Assembly (NCBI GenBank): GCA_002361615.1
Contig: DETK01000017.1
Span: 1-64,000, forward strand
Origin: Bacteroidales bacterium UBA3290
GTDB lineage: Bacteria; Bacteroidota; Bacteroidia; Bacteroidales; UBA932
Length of the DNA: 64,000 nucleotides
Reading direction: 5' to 3'
The notes beneath the pieces are model-generated. The model did no database searches. It saw only the letters and a list, made by a program, of their open reading frames with translations, and was not told the DNA's origin. Made by a program: the position numbers and the translations under genes. The number at the start of each line of letters is the position of its first letter. Positions within the stretch are counted from its first letter, which is position 1. Shown piece by piece: positions 50,030 through 59,405 of this stretch.

Positions 50030-50059
50030 CAAAGTTACGAAAAACATTTTCTATCTTTG
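50030..50059. promoter_or_regulatory. Divergent -7 boxes of the DUF3108 and small barrel genes
   Basis: TAACTTTG on the minus strand (50030-50037) and TATCTTTG on the plus strand (50052-50059), with start sites near 50023 and 50066. -33 elements are not clear for either. Confidence 0.5.
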
Positions 50060-50110
50060 TGCAATTAATAATTGCTTTTTCACTAATCTTTAACCTAATA
50101 AACAATCAAA

Positions 50111-50596
50111 ATGAAAAAATTAATTGTTACGCTCCTCGTCGTCGTGGCTGCCATGGCCGCCCCGTATTCCGCAAAGGCTATCGAGGATCCGTTCCAGAAA
50201 GGGACGCTGCTCTTCGGCTTGCAGGCCGGTTACTATCCTTACTTCGGCGGTAACGTCTATGGTGACTGTGTGATCGTCGACAGCTGGTGGAAAGGCCACT
50301 TCACGGTCGGTGCCCAGATCGGTACCATGGGCTATAACGGCTATAAGCATGCTTATCTCTCCGTTGCCCCGCGTGTGACCTATGGTCTGAACATCACCGA
50401 CCGCTTCGAAGTCCATGTCGGTACCCTCCTCGGTCTGGGTACGTACTTCGGGCACGACTACAAGAGCCTGCATCTGTGCTACGGTGGTCTGACGGGCCTG
50501 CGCTTCTTCCTGACGGACGCGCTGGCGCTCTCTGCCGAAGTCAACTACTCCGGCTTCAACCCGTTGTTCAACGCTGGCCTTGCCTTCAAATTCTAG
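50111..50596 (+). CDS. Small outer membrane beta-barrel protein
   Basis: A 161-residue exported protein (signal to about SAKA, residue 23) with alternating amphipathic strands (GTLLFGLQAGYYPYFGG, AYLSVAPRVTYGLNI, GLTGLRFFLTDALALSAEVN) and a terminal aromatic residue (FNAGLAFKF), all typical of an eight-stranded outer membrane barrel. Function unknown. An AT-rich leader of about 45 bases follows its promoter, and a strong terminator lies 20 bases after the stop, so it is a single-gene unit. Confidence 0.78.
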   Translation: MKKLIVTLLVVVAAMAAPYSAKAIEDPFQKGTLLFGLQAGYYPYFGGNVYGDCVIVDSWWKGHFTVGAQIGTMGYNGYKHAYLSVAPRVTYGLNITDRFEVHVGTLLGLGTYFGHDYKSLHLCYGGLTGLRFFLTDALALSAEVNYSGFNPLFNAGLAFKF

Positions 50597-50615
50597 GAAG
50601 CTGCCCTTCAAATCG

Positions 50616-50650
50616 AAAGAGGCCCCCGGATTCCGGAGGCCTCTTTTTTG
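50616..50650. terminator. Bidirectional terminator
   Basis: AAAGAGGCC (50616-50624) pairs with GGCCTCTTT (50638-50646), followed by TTTTT on the plus strand and preceded by AAA on the other. It serves the convergent barrel gene and helical-protein gene. Confidence 0.75.
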
Positions 50651-50668
50651 TCGGGGATGCAGGGCGTT

Positions 50669-50962
50669 TTACGCTTTCTGGTCCTTCTTCTCTTTCATTT
50701 CTTCGATCTTGTCCTTGGCCTTGTCGATCTTGACGCGGGCCTTGTCCATGAGTTCATTGGCATTCTCTTTCATCTCGCCGTAGATCTCTTTGGCTTTCGG
50801 AGCCGCCTTGGCATAGAGTTCCTTGGCGTTCTCTTTCATTTCATCGGCGACTTCGCCCAGCTTCTCGCTGGCCTTGTTGGCCGCATATTTGATCTTCTCG
50901 TCGAGCGAGACTTTTCCGTCGCAATTCAGGTCGCGGGGATCTTTGTTGGTTTCTTCACACAT
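50669..50962 (-). CDS. Small helical protein with an EF-hand-like calcium loop
   Basis: A 97-residue protein without a signal peptide. Residues about 9-20 (DLNCDGKVSLDE) fit a calcium-binding loop of the EF-hand or dockerin type. The remaining 75 residues are a lysine/glutamate/alanine-rich continuous helix with repeats such as ASEKLGEVADEMKENAKELY and YGEMKENANELMDKARVKID, resembling YtxH or LEA-like stress proteins. Function unknown. ATG at 50962, 24 bases after the M28 peptidase gene on the same strand, so the two may be cotranscribed. Confidence 0.72.
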   Translation of the reverse strand: MCEETNKDPRDLNCDGKVSLDEKIKYAANKASEKLGEVADEMKENAKELYAKAAPKAKEIYGEMKENANELMDKARVKIDKAKDKIEEMKEKKDQKA

Positions 50963-50986
50963 GGCAGTATAATTTTTTGAAATGGG

Positions 50987-52540
50987 TTATTCTTTATAAA
51001 GGCCCTTGCGGGAAAGCAGGTGGTCGAGGTTGGCGATGCCGTAGAGCACGACGGCCGTAACCACGGCGGAATGCTCCATGTATTCGGGAATCAGCTTGTT
51101 GAAGATGTCCCGTTCGGTGTGCCAGATTTCGCCGTATTCGAAGTTGTAGCCTTTCGGGTCCGTTTCGCGGAAGGAGATGGTCGGAACGCCGTTCATGGCA
51201 AAATAGGCGTGGTCACTGCCGCCGGCCCGGGTAGGACGCGGCTGCGGCTGGCCTTCCCGCTTGCTGACGGTGAAGGGGAAGTCGGGGTTGATGGTTTCCA
51301 GCGGTTTGCAGATGGACACATAGTCGTCGTACATGGCTTCGGGGACGGAAACGCCCGTGGCGCAGAGCGGTCCGCCGTCACGGTTGATGTAGTTGGAGAT
51401 CTTGTCGAGCGGAACGGTCTTGTTCTCCACGAAGAACTTCGAGCCCAGCAGACCGAATTCCTCGCCGGTCCAGATGCAGAAGAGGATGGTGCGTTTGGGC
51501 TTGGCGCCGGAAGTGGCCAGCAGGCGGGCGGCTTCCATCGTCACGGTGGTTCCGTTGCCGTCGTCCACGGCGCCGGAGCCGCCGTCATAGGCGTCCAGGT
51601 GGCCGCCGGCCAGCACGTATTCCTTCGGATACTTGCTGCCGCGCAGGATCCCGATGATGTTGTGGTACTTCACGGGACCACGGTAGAAGTGGTTGCGGAT
51701 ATCGAATTCAAGCTGGAACATATCCTTGCGCAGGACTTTTTCCTTGACTACTTTGAACTGCGCCTCGTCGAGCATGATGTCGCACACGGTAGGCAGGTTC
51801 TCCATCGTGATATCGTAGCAGCCGGCCCGGTCGTACATGATCTTCAAAGGGACTTTGGCCGAACGGATGAAGCCCAGCACGCCGGCTTCCACCATCTCCT
51901 TATAGAAAGGAGCGACGCTCTTCTCGTAGGGGATCAGTTCCTTCGGCTCGTCGCGATGTTCGTAGTTCCAGCGGCGGATCTCGTTGTTCTGGCGGTCGAT
52001 TTCCTCATTCTTTGCGATGACTTCGGCGCGTTTCTCATTGGCAGCGGGCGTGGTATTGATGGCCATGCCGTCCGATTCCGTATCGAGCAGCACCCAGGCG
52101 CCCTTGAGCAAGCCCTTCATGCGGTCGAATTCGCGGCGGCTCTTGGGCTCGATAAGCACGTGTCCGGCCTGTTTGCCGCGGGTTCCGGCGGTGTAGGAGG
52201 GCGTGGCGAAATGCAGGTTCATGCCGTCTTCGCTGATCATCCTGCCGAACCAGGGTCCGCGGTTGAAGCCCACGTTGATCTGGCCGGCTTCCTGGACCAT
52301 CACTTCGAGTCCCCACGATTCGAACTGTTCCTTCACCCAGGCTTCTGCCTCGGTCAGGGCAGCGGAGCCGATGAGGCGTCCGCCGATGCGGTTGGCCAGG
52401 AAATCGGCGTGTTCCATCGTCCGGTTGTCAGTGGTTCCGGTCTCGATGATTTTCTTGACGACTTTGTCTTGCGCGAATGCGCCGAGGGAGCAGCAGGTGG
52501 CGATGAGCGCCGCAAGTGCGAAGGAAATAGTTCTCTTCAT
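50987..52540 (-). CDS. M28-family zinc peptidase
   Basis: A 517-residue exported metallopeptidase (signal peptide to about GAFA, residue 23). The zinc ligands and catalytic residues of M28 are visible: GGHLDAYD, SGAVDDGNGT, TGEEFGLLG with the catalytic Glu, NRDGG and GGSDHAYF. An inserted PA-like domain lies at about 80-290. Probably a periplasmic aminopeptidase or carboxypeptidase. A TATATTTG box at 52565-52572 drives it, back-to-back with the efflux operon promoter. Confidence 0.88.
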   Translation of the reverse strand: MKRTISFALAALIATCCSLGAFAQDKVVKKIIETGTTDNRTMEHADFLANRIGGRLIGSAALTEAEAWVKEQFESWGLEVMVQEAGQINVGFNRGPWFGRMISEDGMNLHFATPSYTAGTRGKQAGHVLIEPKSRREFDRMKGLLKGAWVLLDTESDGMAINTTPAANEKRAEVIAKNEEIDRQNNEIRRWNYEHRDEPKELIPYEKSVAPFYKEMVEAGVLGFIRSAKVPLKIMYDRAGCYDITMENLPTVCDIMLDEAQFKVVKEKVLRKDMFQLEFDIRNHFYRGPVKYHNIIGILRGSKYPKEYVLAGGHLDAYDGGSGAVDDGNGTTVTMEAARLLATSGAKPKRTILFCIWTGEEFGLLGSKFFVENKTVPLDKISNYINRDGGPLCATGVSVPEAMYDDYVSICKPLETINPDFPFTVSKREGQPQPRPTRAGGSDHAYFAMNGVPTISFRETDPKGYNFEYGEIWHTERDIFNKLIPEYMEHSAVVTAVVLYGIANLDHLLSRKGLYKE

Positions 52541-52564
52541 GGCAAGGTAATCTTATATAAGATA

Positions 52565-52612
52565 CAAATATAATAAAAAGCGTTGGATGGCGTGATATTT
52601 GTTGTATTTTTG
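52565..52612. promoter_or_regulatory. Divergent promoters of the M28 peptidase and the RND efflux operon
   Basis: Minus strand TATATTTG (52565-52572) for the peptidase; plus strand TATTTTTG (52605-52612) with GTTG about 19 bases upstream for tolC, predicted start near 52619 and leader of about 25 bases. Confidence 0.55.
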
Positions 52613-52643
52613 CGCCTCTGTTACAGGATAATTAATTGATGAA

Positions 52644-53945
52644 ATGAGAAATATCGTTCTGTTTTCCGGACTTTTCCTGCTCAGTCTTCTTCTGACGGAC
52701 AGCGCAAAAGCCCAGACCCGGTCTTCGAGCATGTCCTTCAGCCTGGCGGAAGCCCAGCAGTTTGCCATCGAGCACAACAGGACCCTGGCCAATGCTTCAA
52801 TCGACATCCAGAAAGCACAGGCGAACAAATGGAAAGCCATCGCCAGCCTGCTGCCGCAGGTCTCTGCCAGCGGCTCCTATTCCAACAGCCTCGGCTACAA
52901 GATGGACCTGGGTCCGATGAAGATTTCGATGACACCCTACATGACCTTCAACGTCTCCACGACAGTGGCGCTCAATGGCGCACAGGTCGTTTCCCTGGGT
53001 ATTGCGGAAATCTCCCGCCGGATGGCCGACCTCACGCAGCAGAAGACGGAAAGACAGATTGCCAACCAGGTGGAGACCCTCTATTTCTCCGCCCTTGTGA
53101 CCCAGGAGACGATCCGGCTGCTGAACAAGAACCTGGAAAGCATGCAGAAACTGCATCAGATCACGCAGAACTCCGTGGATGTGGGCGTGGCCGAGCAGAC
53201 GGACGCCGACCAGATCCGGGTCCAGGTGGCCACGATGGAGAGCACCATCAAGACCGCCCAGCGTTCCCTGGAGATGGTTTACAACTCCCTGCGCCTGCAG
53301 CTCTGCCTGGAGGAGGATGTGGATATCATCCTGACCCAGGACATCGACGACCTGTTGAACATGAAAACCACCTCCGATCTGCTGGCCACCGAGTTTGACA
53401 TCGAACAGAATTACGACTACCGGCTCCTGAAGGAGAATACCGAACTGAGCCGCAAGCAGATCGCCCTGACCGGCTGGACCAACGGTCCGACGCTCAGCGT
53501 CTATCACCAGTTCAATGCCCGTCACAATTTCAGCAGCGAGGCTACGATGAACATGACGCCGCCCAATATGATCGGCGCGCAGCTCAACATCCCGCTTTTC
53601 GGTTTCGGCAAGAACTATGCGGCCATCAAGGACGCCCGGCTGGCTTACAAGAAGCAGCTCAACACGCTGGAAGATACGGAACTCTCGCTCAACGTCCAGT
53701 ACGACCAGCTGTGCTACAACCTGCGCAACGCCATCGAAAAGTACGAGATCCAGAAGCAGAGCGTAGCCGTCGCGCAGCGTGTCTTCGACAACGTCGCCAA
53801 GAAGTTTGAATACGGAGTGGCCTCCAGCTTCGACGTCACCAATTCGGGCACCAACCTGATCAATGCCCAGAGCAGCTATGTCCAGTCGATGGTGGAGATC
53901 ATCAACGCCCAGGTTTCCCTTGAACAACTCCTGAATAAAAGATAA
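52644..53945 (+). CDS. TolC-family outer membrane efflux protein
   Basis: A 433-residue outer membrane channel of the TolC family (signal peptide to about SAKA, residue 24). Two internally similar halves of long coiled-coil helices are seen (EAQQFAIEHNRTLANASIDI, then ERQIANQVETLYFSALVTQE; second half YKKQLNTLEDTELSLNVQYD). Provides the outer membrane exit for the RND pump encoded by the next two genes. 6 bases separate it from the adaptor gene. Confidence 0.92.
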   Translation: MRNIVLFSGLFLLSLLLTDSAKAQTRSSSMSFSLAEAQQFAIEHNRTLANASIDIQKAQANKWKAIASLLPQVSASGSYSNSLGYKMDLGPMKISMTPYMTFNVSTTVALNGAQVVSLGIAEISRRMADLTQQKTERQIANQVETLYFSALVTQETIRLLNKNLESMQKLHQITQNSVDVGVAEQTDADQIRVQVATMESTIKTAQRSLEMVYNSLRLQLCLEEDVDIILTQDIDDLLNMKTTSDLLATEFDIEQNYDYRLLKENTELSRKQIALTGWTNGPTLSVYHQFNARHNFSSEATMNMTPPNMIGAQLNIPLFGFGKNYAAIKDARLAYKKQLNTLEDTELSLNVQYDQLCYNLRNAIEKYEIQKQSVAVAQRVFDNVAKKFEYGVASSFDVTNSGTNLINAQSSYVQSMVEIINAQVSLEQLLNKR

Positions 53946-53951
53946 TACGAT

Positions 53952-54968
53952 ATGAAACGCTTTTTCCTCTTTATCCCGGCCTTCGCGGCCCTGGTCGTAA
54001 GCGCTTGCGGCGGACAGCAGGCCCAGCAGCAGGTGGAGCAGCGCGCGGAACTGGTCGAGACGGCCGCCCTTGCGATGTCCGACATCTCCCGTGAACTGGA
54101 ATTCTCCACCACGCTCGAAGGCTGGCAGACCCTCAACGTGGCCCCTTCGCTGACCGGCAAGATCGAACACATCTATGTCGAAGTCGGCACGAACGTAGGC
54201 TCGGGAACGATGCTGGTGCGGATGGACCAGAACCAGTACACCACCACCAAGCTGACCTACACCAACCTGGGTGTGGAGATGCAGCGGATGGAGTCGCTGC
54301 ACGAAAGCGGCGCGGTGTCGCAGCAGACCTACGACCAGACCCGTCTGAGCTACGAGCAGACCAAGGAGTCCCTGGATTTCCTGGAGAAAAACACTTATGT
54401 GCGGGCGCCTTTCTCCGGCGTGATCTCGGCCAAGAACTATGAGGACGGCGAGCTCTACAGCGGTCAGCCGATCCTTGTGCTGACACAGATCCATACGCTC
54501 AAGGCCCTGATCGCCATCCCGGAAAGCTACTATCCCGTGGTGAAGAAGGGTATGAAGGTCGAGATTACTTCGGAAATCTATCCGGGCGAGACCTTCCCGG
54601 CCACGATCGATATCGTCTATCCGACCGTCGATCCGGCCTCCCACACCTTCCAGGCCCGGCTCCGCATCCCCAACAGCGGTCTGAAACTCCGTCCGGGTAT
54701 GTATGTCAAGACGAAAATGTCGATGGGCATGGCGCGCGCCATGGTGGTGCCTTACCAGGCCGTGCTCAAGCTCACGGGTTCGAACGACCGCTACGTCTTC
54801 CTTGATGACGGCGGCGTGGCCAAGCGCGTGTTCGTGAAACTCGGCCAGCGTTTCGACGAGAATATCGAGGTCATCAGCGACGAGCTGCAGGAAGGCGACC
54901 GTCTGGTAGTCGTGGGCCAGGCCAAGTTGGTCGACGGCGCTAAAATCAACGTAGCGAGGGAGAACTGA
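53952..54968 (+). CDS. RND efflux periplasmic adaptor (membrane fusion protein)
   Basis: A 338-residue lipoprotein adaptor (lipobox VVSAC at residues 14-18). Lipoyl/biotinyl half-motifs GKIEHIYVEVGTNVGSGTML and YVRAPFSGVISAKNYEDGEL flank a helical hairpin, followed by beta-barrel and membrane-proximal domains (PGETFPATIDIVYPTVDP, LRPGMYVKTKM). It bridges the RND pump and TolC. Starts 6 bases after tolC and ends 2 bases before the pump gene. Confidence 0.92.
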   Translation: MKRFFLFIPAFAALVVSACGGQQAQQQVEQRAELVETAALAMSDISRELEFSTTLEGWQTLNVAPSLTGKIEHIYVEVGTNVGSGTMLVRMDQNQYTTTKLTYTNLGVEMQRMESLHESGAVSQQTYDQTRLSYEQTKESLDFLEKNTYVRAPFSGVISAKNYEDGELYSGQPILVLTQIHTLKALIAIPESYYPVVKKGMKVEITSEIYPGETFPATIDIVYPTVDPASHTFQARLRIPNSGLKLRPGMYVKTKMSMGMARAMVVPYQAVLKLTGSNDRYVFLDDGGVAKRVFVKLGQRFDENIEVISDELQEGDRLVVVGQAKLVDGAKINVAREN

Positions 54969-54970
54969 CG

Positions 54971-57900
54971 ATGAGTATCTACAAGTCAGCCATTGAAAAG
55001 CCCGTCACCACGGCGCTGATCTTCGTGGCGGTGATCGTTATCGGCCTGTTCTCGCTTTCGCGCCTGCCGATCGACCAGTTCCCGGAGATGGATCCGCCGT
55101 ACATCACGGTGATGACCACTTACGCGGGGGCGAGCGCCAGTGAAATCGAGACCAACGTCACCAAGATCATCGAGAACAGCCTCACCTCGGTCGACGGCCT
55201 GAAAGAACTCACCTCGTCTTCCCGTGACAACATGTCGGTCGTTTCGCTGGAGCTGGAGTGGGGAACCGACCGTGACGAAGCGGCCAACGACATACGCTCC
55301 TACATCGACATGATCAAGAGCAACCTTCCCGACGGTTGCTCGAGCCCGGTGATGTTCAAGCTCAATTCGAGCCTGATGCCGATTATCCAGTATTCCGTGA
55401 CGGCGGAAGAAAGTTATCCCGGTCTGGAGAAGATTCTCAACGACGAGGTGGTCCCGCAGCTCAACCGCATCGAGGGCATCGGCTCAGTATCGGTGTCGGG
55501 TGCACCCGACCGCTATGTCTACATCGACATCGACCAGGCGAAACTCGACGCCTACAACCTGACCCTCGAGCAGGTAGCCAACGCCATCAGCGTCAACAAC
55601 CTGAACCTGTCGAGCGGTGTGGTCAAGATGGACCGCCAGCAGTATCAGATGCAGGTACGCGGCGAATATGAGCAGAGCGCCGACATCGCCGACATCGTGG
55701 TTTCCACCACGATGGCCGGCAAGAAGGTCTTCGTCCGCGACCTGGCGCAGGTGCGCGATACGATCAAGGACCTCTCGCTCGACGAGAAGGTGGACAGCCG
55801 CGAGGCCGTCCGTCTGATGGTGGCCAAGAAATCGGGTTCCAACACCGTCCAGGTCTGCCGCGACGTGCGCAAGGAGCTCTCCCGCATCGAGAAGACCCTG
55901 CCTTCCGACGTGCATATCAAGATGATCTACGACTCTTCCGAAGAGATCGAGAACGCCATCGGTTCGCTGGAGGAATCCATCCTCTACGCCCTTCTCTTCG
56001 TGGTGCTGGTGGTTTTCTTCTTCCTCGGGAAATGGCGCGCCACGCTGATCATCGGCATCACGATCCCGATCGCATTGATTGTGGCTTTCGTGTATCTGCT
56101 GCTTACCGACAGTTCGCTCAACATCATCTCGCTTTCGGCCTTGACCGTGGCCATCGGTATGGTGGTGGACGACTCCATCGTGGTGCTGGAGAATATCACC
56201 AAGCACATCGACCGCGGTTCGTCGCCCCATGAGGCTTCCATCTACGCAACCAATGAGGTTTGGACTTCCGTCATTGCGACGACGCTCGTCATCGCAGCCG
56301 TATTCATCCCGCTGACGATGCTCACCGGCCTGGCCGGCATCCTGTTCAAGGAGCTGGGCTGGATCGTGACCATCGTGGTTTCGACCTCGACGCTGGCGGC
56401 CATCTCCCTGATCCCGATGCTCTGCTCGAAGCTCCTCAAGGCCCGGGAAGTGAGAATCGACGAGAACGGCCATCTGATCGAGGGGAAGGAAAAGAAGGGC
56501 TGGTACGACCGTATCGTGGTAGGATTCCTCGACAAGGTGGACAAGGCTTATGCCAACCTGCTTCGCTGGTGCCTGACCCATAAGCTGATAACCATCCTCA
56601 TCGCGATCGCATTCTTCGTGGTTTCGCTGTTGCCGATGGTGATGGGCAAGATCGGTACGGAATTCATGCCCAGCAGCGACAACGGCCGTTTGAGCGTCAC
56701 GGTGGAGCTGCAGCGCGGCACCCGTATCGAAGAGACGGTAAAGACGGCCCGCGTCCTGGAAGAACGCTTCCGCGAACTGGTTCCGGAAATCCAGCGCATC
56801 TCCACGTCCGCAGGTTCGAACGACGAGAGCTCGATCGGCGCGCTGTTCTCCTCGACTACCAACTACAAGATTTCGATGACGGTGGTGTGCAACAAGAAAT
56901 ACGAGCGTACCCGCACGATCGAAGAGATCGGCGAGGTTCTCCGTACGGAATTGGCCCAGTATCCTGAAATCATCGAGTATCAGGTCAATGCGTCCGGCGG
57001 TATGGGCGGCGGCGGCCGTTCCACCGTGGATGTGGAAATCTACGGCTATGACTTCGACGAGACCAATCTCTATGCGGAGGAAGTCCGCCAGGTCATCGTA
57101 AACAACGTGCCCGGCGCCCGCAACGTCCGCATCTCGCGCGACAAGGACCGTCCGGAACTCAAAGTCACTATCGACAAGGAGAAAGCCGCGATCCACGGCC
57201 TGAACACGGCCACCGTATCGCAGTACATCCGCAACCGCGTGACCGGTTTCACGGCAGGCTTCCTGAAGGAAGACGGCGATGAGTACAACATCGTGGTCCG
57301 CCTCAAGGAGGAAGACCGCAATTCGATCACCGACATCCAGGACCTCACCATCCCGACGGCGACCGGCGCCCGCATCAAGCTCAGCGAGATCGCGACCATC
57401 GAAGAATACTGGGCTCCGCAGACCATCGACCGCAAGAGCCGCCAGCGCTATGTCCGCGTCATCTCGATGCCGTATGAGACTTCGCTGGGCGAGCTGGCCG
57501 CAGCCATCCAGACGCAGATCGACCAGATCTCCCGTCCTTCGGGCATCTCGGTGGTACTGGCCGGTGACTTCGAAGACCAGCAGAAGACTTTCAAGGACAT
57601 CTTCGCCCTGCTGCTGCTGATCATCCTGCTGGTCTATATCGTGATGGCTTCGCAGTTCGAATCGCTCAACAAACCGGCGGTCATCCTGCTCTCCATCCCG
57701 TTCGGCCTTTCGGGCGTGGTGCTGGCACTCTGGCTCACGGGTACGTCGCTCGATATGATCGGCGCACTGGGCGTGGTGATGCTGGTGGGTATCGTGGTCA
57801 AGAACGGTATCGTGCTGGTGGACTACATCAACCTGATGCGCGACCGCGGCCACGCGCTGAACGAGGCGATCGCCCTTTCGGGCGCCTCGCGTCTGCGCCC

Positions 57901-58156
57901 TGTGCTCATGACGGCCTTCACGACGCTGCTCGGTATGCTTCCGATGGCACTCAGCGGCGGTGAGGGTTCCGAAATGTGGCATCCGCTCGGCATCGTGGTG
58001 ATCGGCGGTCTGCTGGTTTCGACTTTCGTCACGCTGATCGTCGTACCGGTAGTTTATGGCCTGATTTCCCGCAGCGGCGAGCGCAACAAGAAAGAGAAAC
58101 GCCGCAAGGAATTTATCTTCATGAATTTGAATCCCGACCAGGAGGAAGCAAGATGA
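54971..58156 (+). CDS. RND-family efflux permease (HAE1/AcrB-like)
   Basis: A 1061-residue inner membrane proton-driven pump with 12 membrane segments and two large periplasmic loops. Recognisable stretches are VTTALIFVAVIVIGLFSLSR at the start, IGMVVDDSIVVLENITKH (proton-relay Asp pair in TM4), and in the second half LGVVMLVGIVVKNGIVLVDYIN and GEGSEMWHPLGIVVIGG. Exports drugs, detergents or other hydrophobic compounds with the two genes upstream; the substrate is not predictable. Its stop overlaps the PII-like gene by four bases (ATGA). Confidence 0.95.
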   Translation: MSIYKSAIEKPVTTALIFVAVIVIGLFSLSRLPIDQFPEMDPPYITVMTTYAGASASEIETNVTKIIENSLTSVDGLKELTSSSRDNMSVVSLELEWGTDRDEAANDIRSYIDMIKSNLPDGCSSPVMFKLNSSLMPIIQYSVTAEESYPGLEKILNDEVVPQLNRIEGIGSVSVSGAPDRYVYIDIDQAKLDAYNLTLEQVANAISVNNLNLSSGVVKMDRQQYQMQVRGEYEQSADIADIVVSTTMAGKKVFVRDLAQVRDTIKDLSLDEKVDSREAVRLMVAKKSGSNTVQVCRDVRKELSRIEKTLPSDVHIKMIYDSSEEIENAIGSLEESILYALLFVVLVVFFFLGKWRATLIIGITIPIALIVAFVYLLLTDSSLNIISLSALTVAIGMVVDDSIVVLENITKHIDRGSSPHEASIYATNEVWTSVIATTLVIAAVFIPLTMLTGLAGILFKELGWIVTIVVSTSTLAAISLIPMLCSKLLKAREVRIDENGHLIEGKEKKGWYDRIVVGFLDKVDKAYANLLRWCLTHKLITILIAIAFFVVSLLPMVMGKIGTEFMPSSDNGRLSVTVELQRGTRIEETVKTARVLEERFRELVPEIQRISTSAGSNDESSIGALFSSTTNYKISMTVVCNKKYERTRTIEEIGEVLRTELAQYPEIIEYQVNASGGMGGGGRSTVDVEIYGYDFDETNLYAEEVRQVIVNNVPGARNVRISRDKDRPELKVTIDKEKAAIHGLNTATVSQYIRNRVTGFTAGFLKEDGDEYNIVVRLKEEDRNSITDIQDLTIPTATGARIKLSEIATIEEYWAPQTIDRKSRQRYVRVISMPYETSLGELAAAIQTQIDQISRPSGISVVLAGDFEDQQKTFKDIFALLLLIILLVYIVMASQFESLNKPAVILLSIPFGLSGVVLALWLTGTSLDMIGALGVVMLVGIVVKNGIVLVDYINLMRDRGHALNEAIALSGASRLRPVLMTAFTTLLGMLPMALSGGEGSEMWHPLGIVVIGGLLVSTFVTLIVVPVVYGLISRSGERNKKEKRRKEFIFMNLNPDQEEAR

Positions 58157-58446
58157 AAAGTGTCTTTATCGTATTCAACCAGGCTTTCACCTCCCGTGTG
58201 GAGTATATGTTGGAAGAATTGGGCATCAGAGGCTTTACGTTCTTTGAACAGGTCCAGGGCAGGGGATCCGTGGACGGGGAACCGCGCCGCGGCACCCACA
58301 CCTGGCCCGAAATGAACTCGGCCGTGATAACGGTCATACCCGACGAAAAGGTGGATGAACTGCTCCTGACCGTGCGCAAACTCGACGCCCGCAACAAGTC
58401 GGTCGGCGTGCGCGCGTTCGTATGGAATATCGAGCAGGCTGTCTGA
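58153..58446 (+). CDS. PII-like protein of the RND operon
   Basis: A 97-residue protein with a ferredoxin-like fold of PII-type length: MKSVFIVFNQAFTSRVEYML, GIRGFTFFEQVQGRGS, HTWPEMNSAVITVIPDEKVD and VRAFVWNIEQAV. Similar small PII-like proteins close RND efflux operons in Bacteroidetes; a role in sensing a small ligand and tuning the pump is plausible but unproven. It overlaps the pump gene by four bases, so it is translated with it. The T-loop and nucleotide-binding residues of classic GlnB are not conserved. Confidence 0.75.
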   Translation: MKSVFIVFNQAFTSRVEYMLEELGIRGFTFFEQVQGRGSVDGEPRRGTHTWPEMNSAVITVIPDEKVDELLLTVRKLDARNKSVGVRAFVWNIEQAV

Positions 58447-58501
58447 TTTTCGAAAAAAATGTTTATCTTTAACGCCTGAATCCTTTTTTGATAAGAAAAC
58501 T

Positions 58502-58819
58502 ATGGCACAAGCATTAACCGATTCCAATTTCAGCGAACTCGTCGAGCAGGCGCAGATGCCTGTCGTCGTAGACTTCTGGGCCACCTGGTGCGGCCCCTGC
58601 CGCATGATCTCTCCCATCGTCGACAAGATGGCCGAGAAATATGAGGGCAAGGTAAACGTTGTCAAATGCAATGTCGATGAGAGCACGGATATCCCGATGA
58701 AGTTCGGCATCCGCAATATCCCGACGCTGCTCTTCTTCAAGGGCGGCGAGCTGGTCGACCGTGTCGTCGGCGCCGTCTCCCAGGCGGAGATCGAGAAGCA
58801 CATTGAAAAAATTCTTTAA
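58502..58819 (+). CDS. trxA: Thioredoxin
   Basis: A 105-residue thioredoxin with the active site WATWCGPCRM (Cys30, Cys33), the cis-proline region RNIPTLLFFKGGEL and the buried D-x-W segment VVVDFWA. It reduces protein disulfides in the cytoplasm. Standard length. A TATCTTTA-like box about 30 bases upstream suggests its own promoter, separate from the efflux operon. Confidence 0.95.
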   Translation: MAQALTDSNFSELVEQAQMPVVVDFWATWCGPCRMISPIVDKMAEKYEGKVNVVKCNVDESTDIPMKFGIRNIPTLLFFKGGELVDRVVGAVSQAEIEKHIEKIL

Positions 58820-58831
58820 AACCTGATCGAT

Positions 58832-59401
58832 ATGAAAAAACTTTTCCTGCTGATCATCAGCGTTTTGTGCATCAGCACCCTCACTGCCAGCGCCGAAGGT
58901 CTGGTCATCAAGGGTGGTGCCAATTTTACGAACATCAAGAATATTGAGTCCAAGCCTTTCGGCTATCAGTTCGGCCTTGGATTCCAGACCGAGATTCCCG
59001 ACGGCTTCGGCCTGACCTTCCAGCCGGAACTCGTCTATAAGGTCGTCGGCTTCGAATATGACCGGGAAACCCTCAGACGCGGTTATCTTGAAATCCCTAT
59101 CAATGTCCAGCTCGGTTTCAACATCGGCAATACCGACAAACTCCATCCGTTTGTCTTCGCGGGTCCCTACGTGGGCATCGGCGCCGGTGTCTTCGGCAAC
59201 AAGGCGACGGCCGAATCCATCCGCAACGACCTGAAGAAGGTGGAATACGGTCTGGGTCTCGGTGTCGGTATCGACCTTTGGATCCTGCAGCTGACCGCCA
59301 AGTACAACTGGAACTTCGGCCGCATCGCCGATGCAACGGGTGTTCCTGAACTGAGCGGCACGCCGCGTATCATCGAAATCTGTGTCGGCCTGAATTTCTA
59401 A
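58832..59401 (+). CDS. PorT-like outer membrane beta-barrel protein (paralogue 1)
   Basis: A 189-residue exported barrel (signal to about ASAE, residue 21) of the OMP beta-barrel/PorT group: VIKGGANFTNIKNI, GFQTEIPDGFGLTFQPELVY, GYLEIPINVQLGFNIG, VFAGPYVGIGAG and the terminal ICVGLNF. 4 bases separate it from a related gene with the same motif order, so this is a tandem duplication. Function unknown; members often act as envelope proteins or in secretion-related assemblies. Confidence 0.8.
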   Translation: MKKLFLLIISVLCISTLTASAEGLVIKGGANFTNIKNIESKPFGYQFGLGFQTEIPDGFGLTFQPELVYKVVGFEYDRETLRRGYLEIPINVQLGFNIGNTDKLHPFVFAGPYVGIGAGVFGNKATAESIRNDLKKVEYGLGLGVGIDLWILQLTAKYNWNFGRIADATGVPELSGTPRIIEICVGLNF

Positions 59402-59405
59402 CGGT

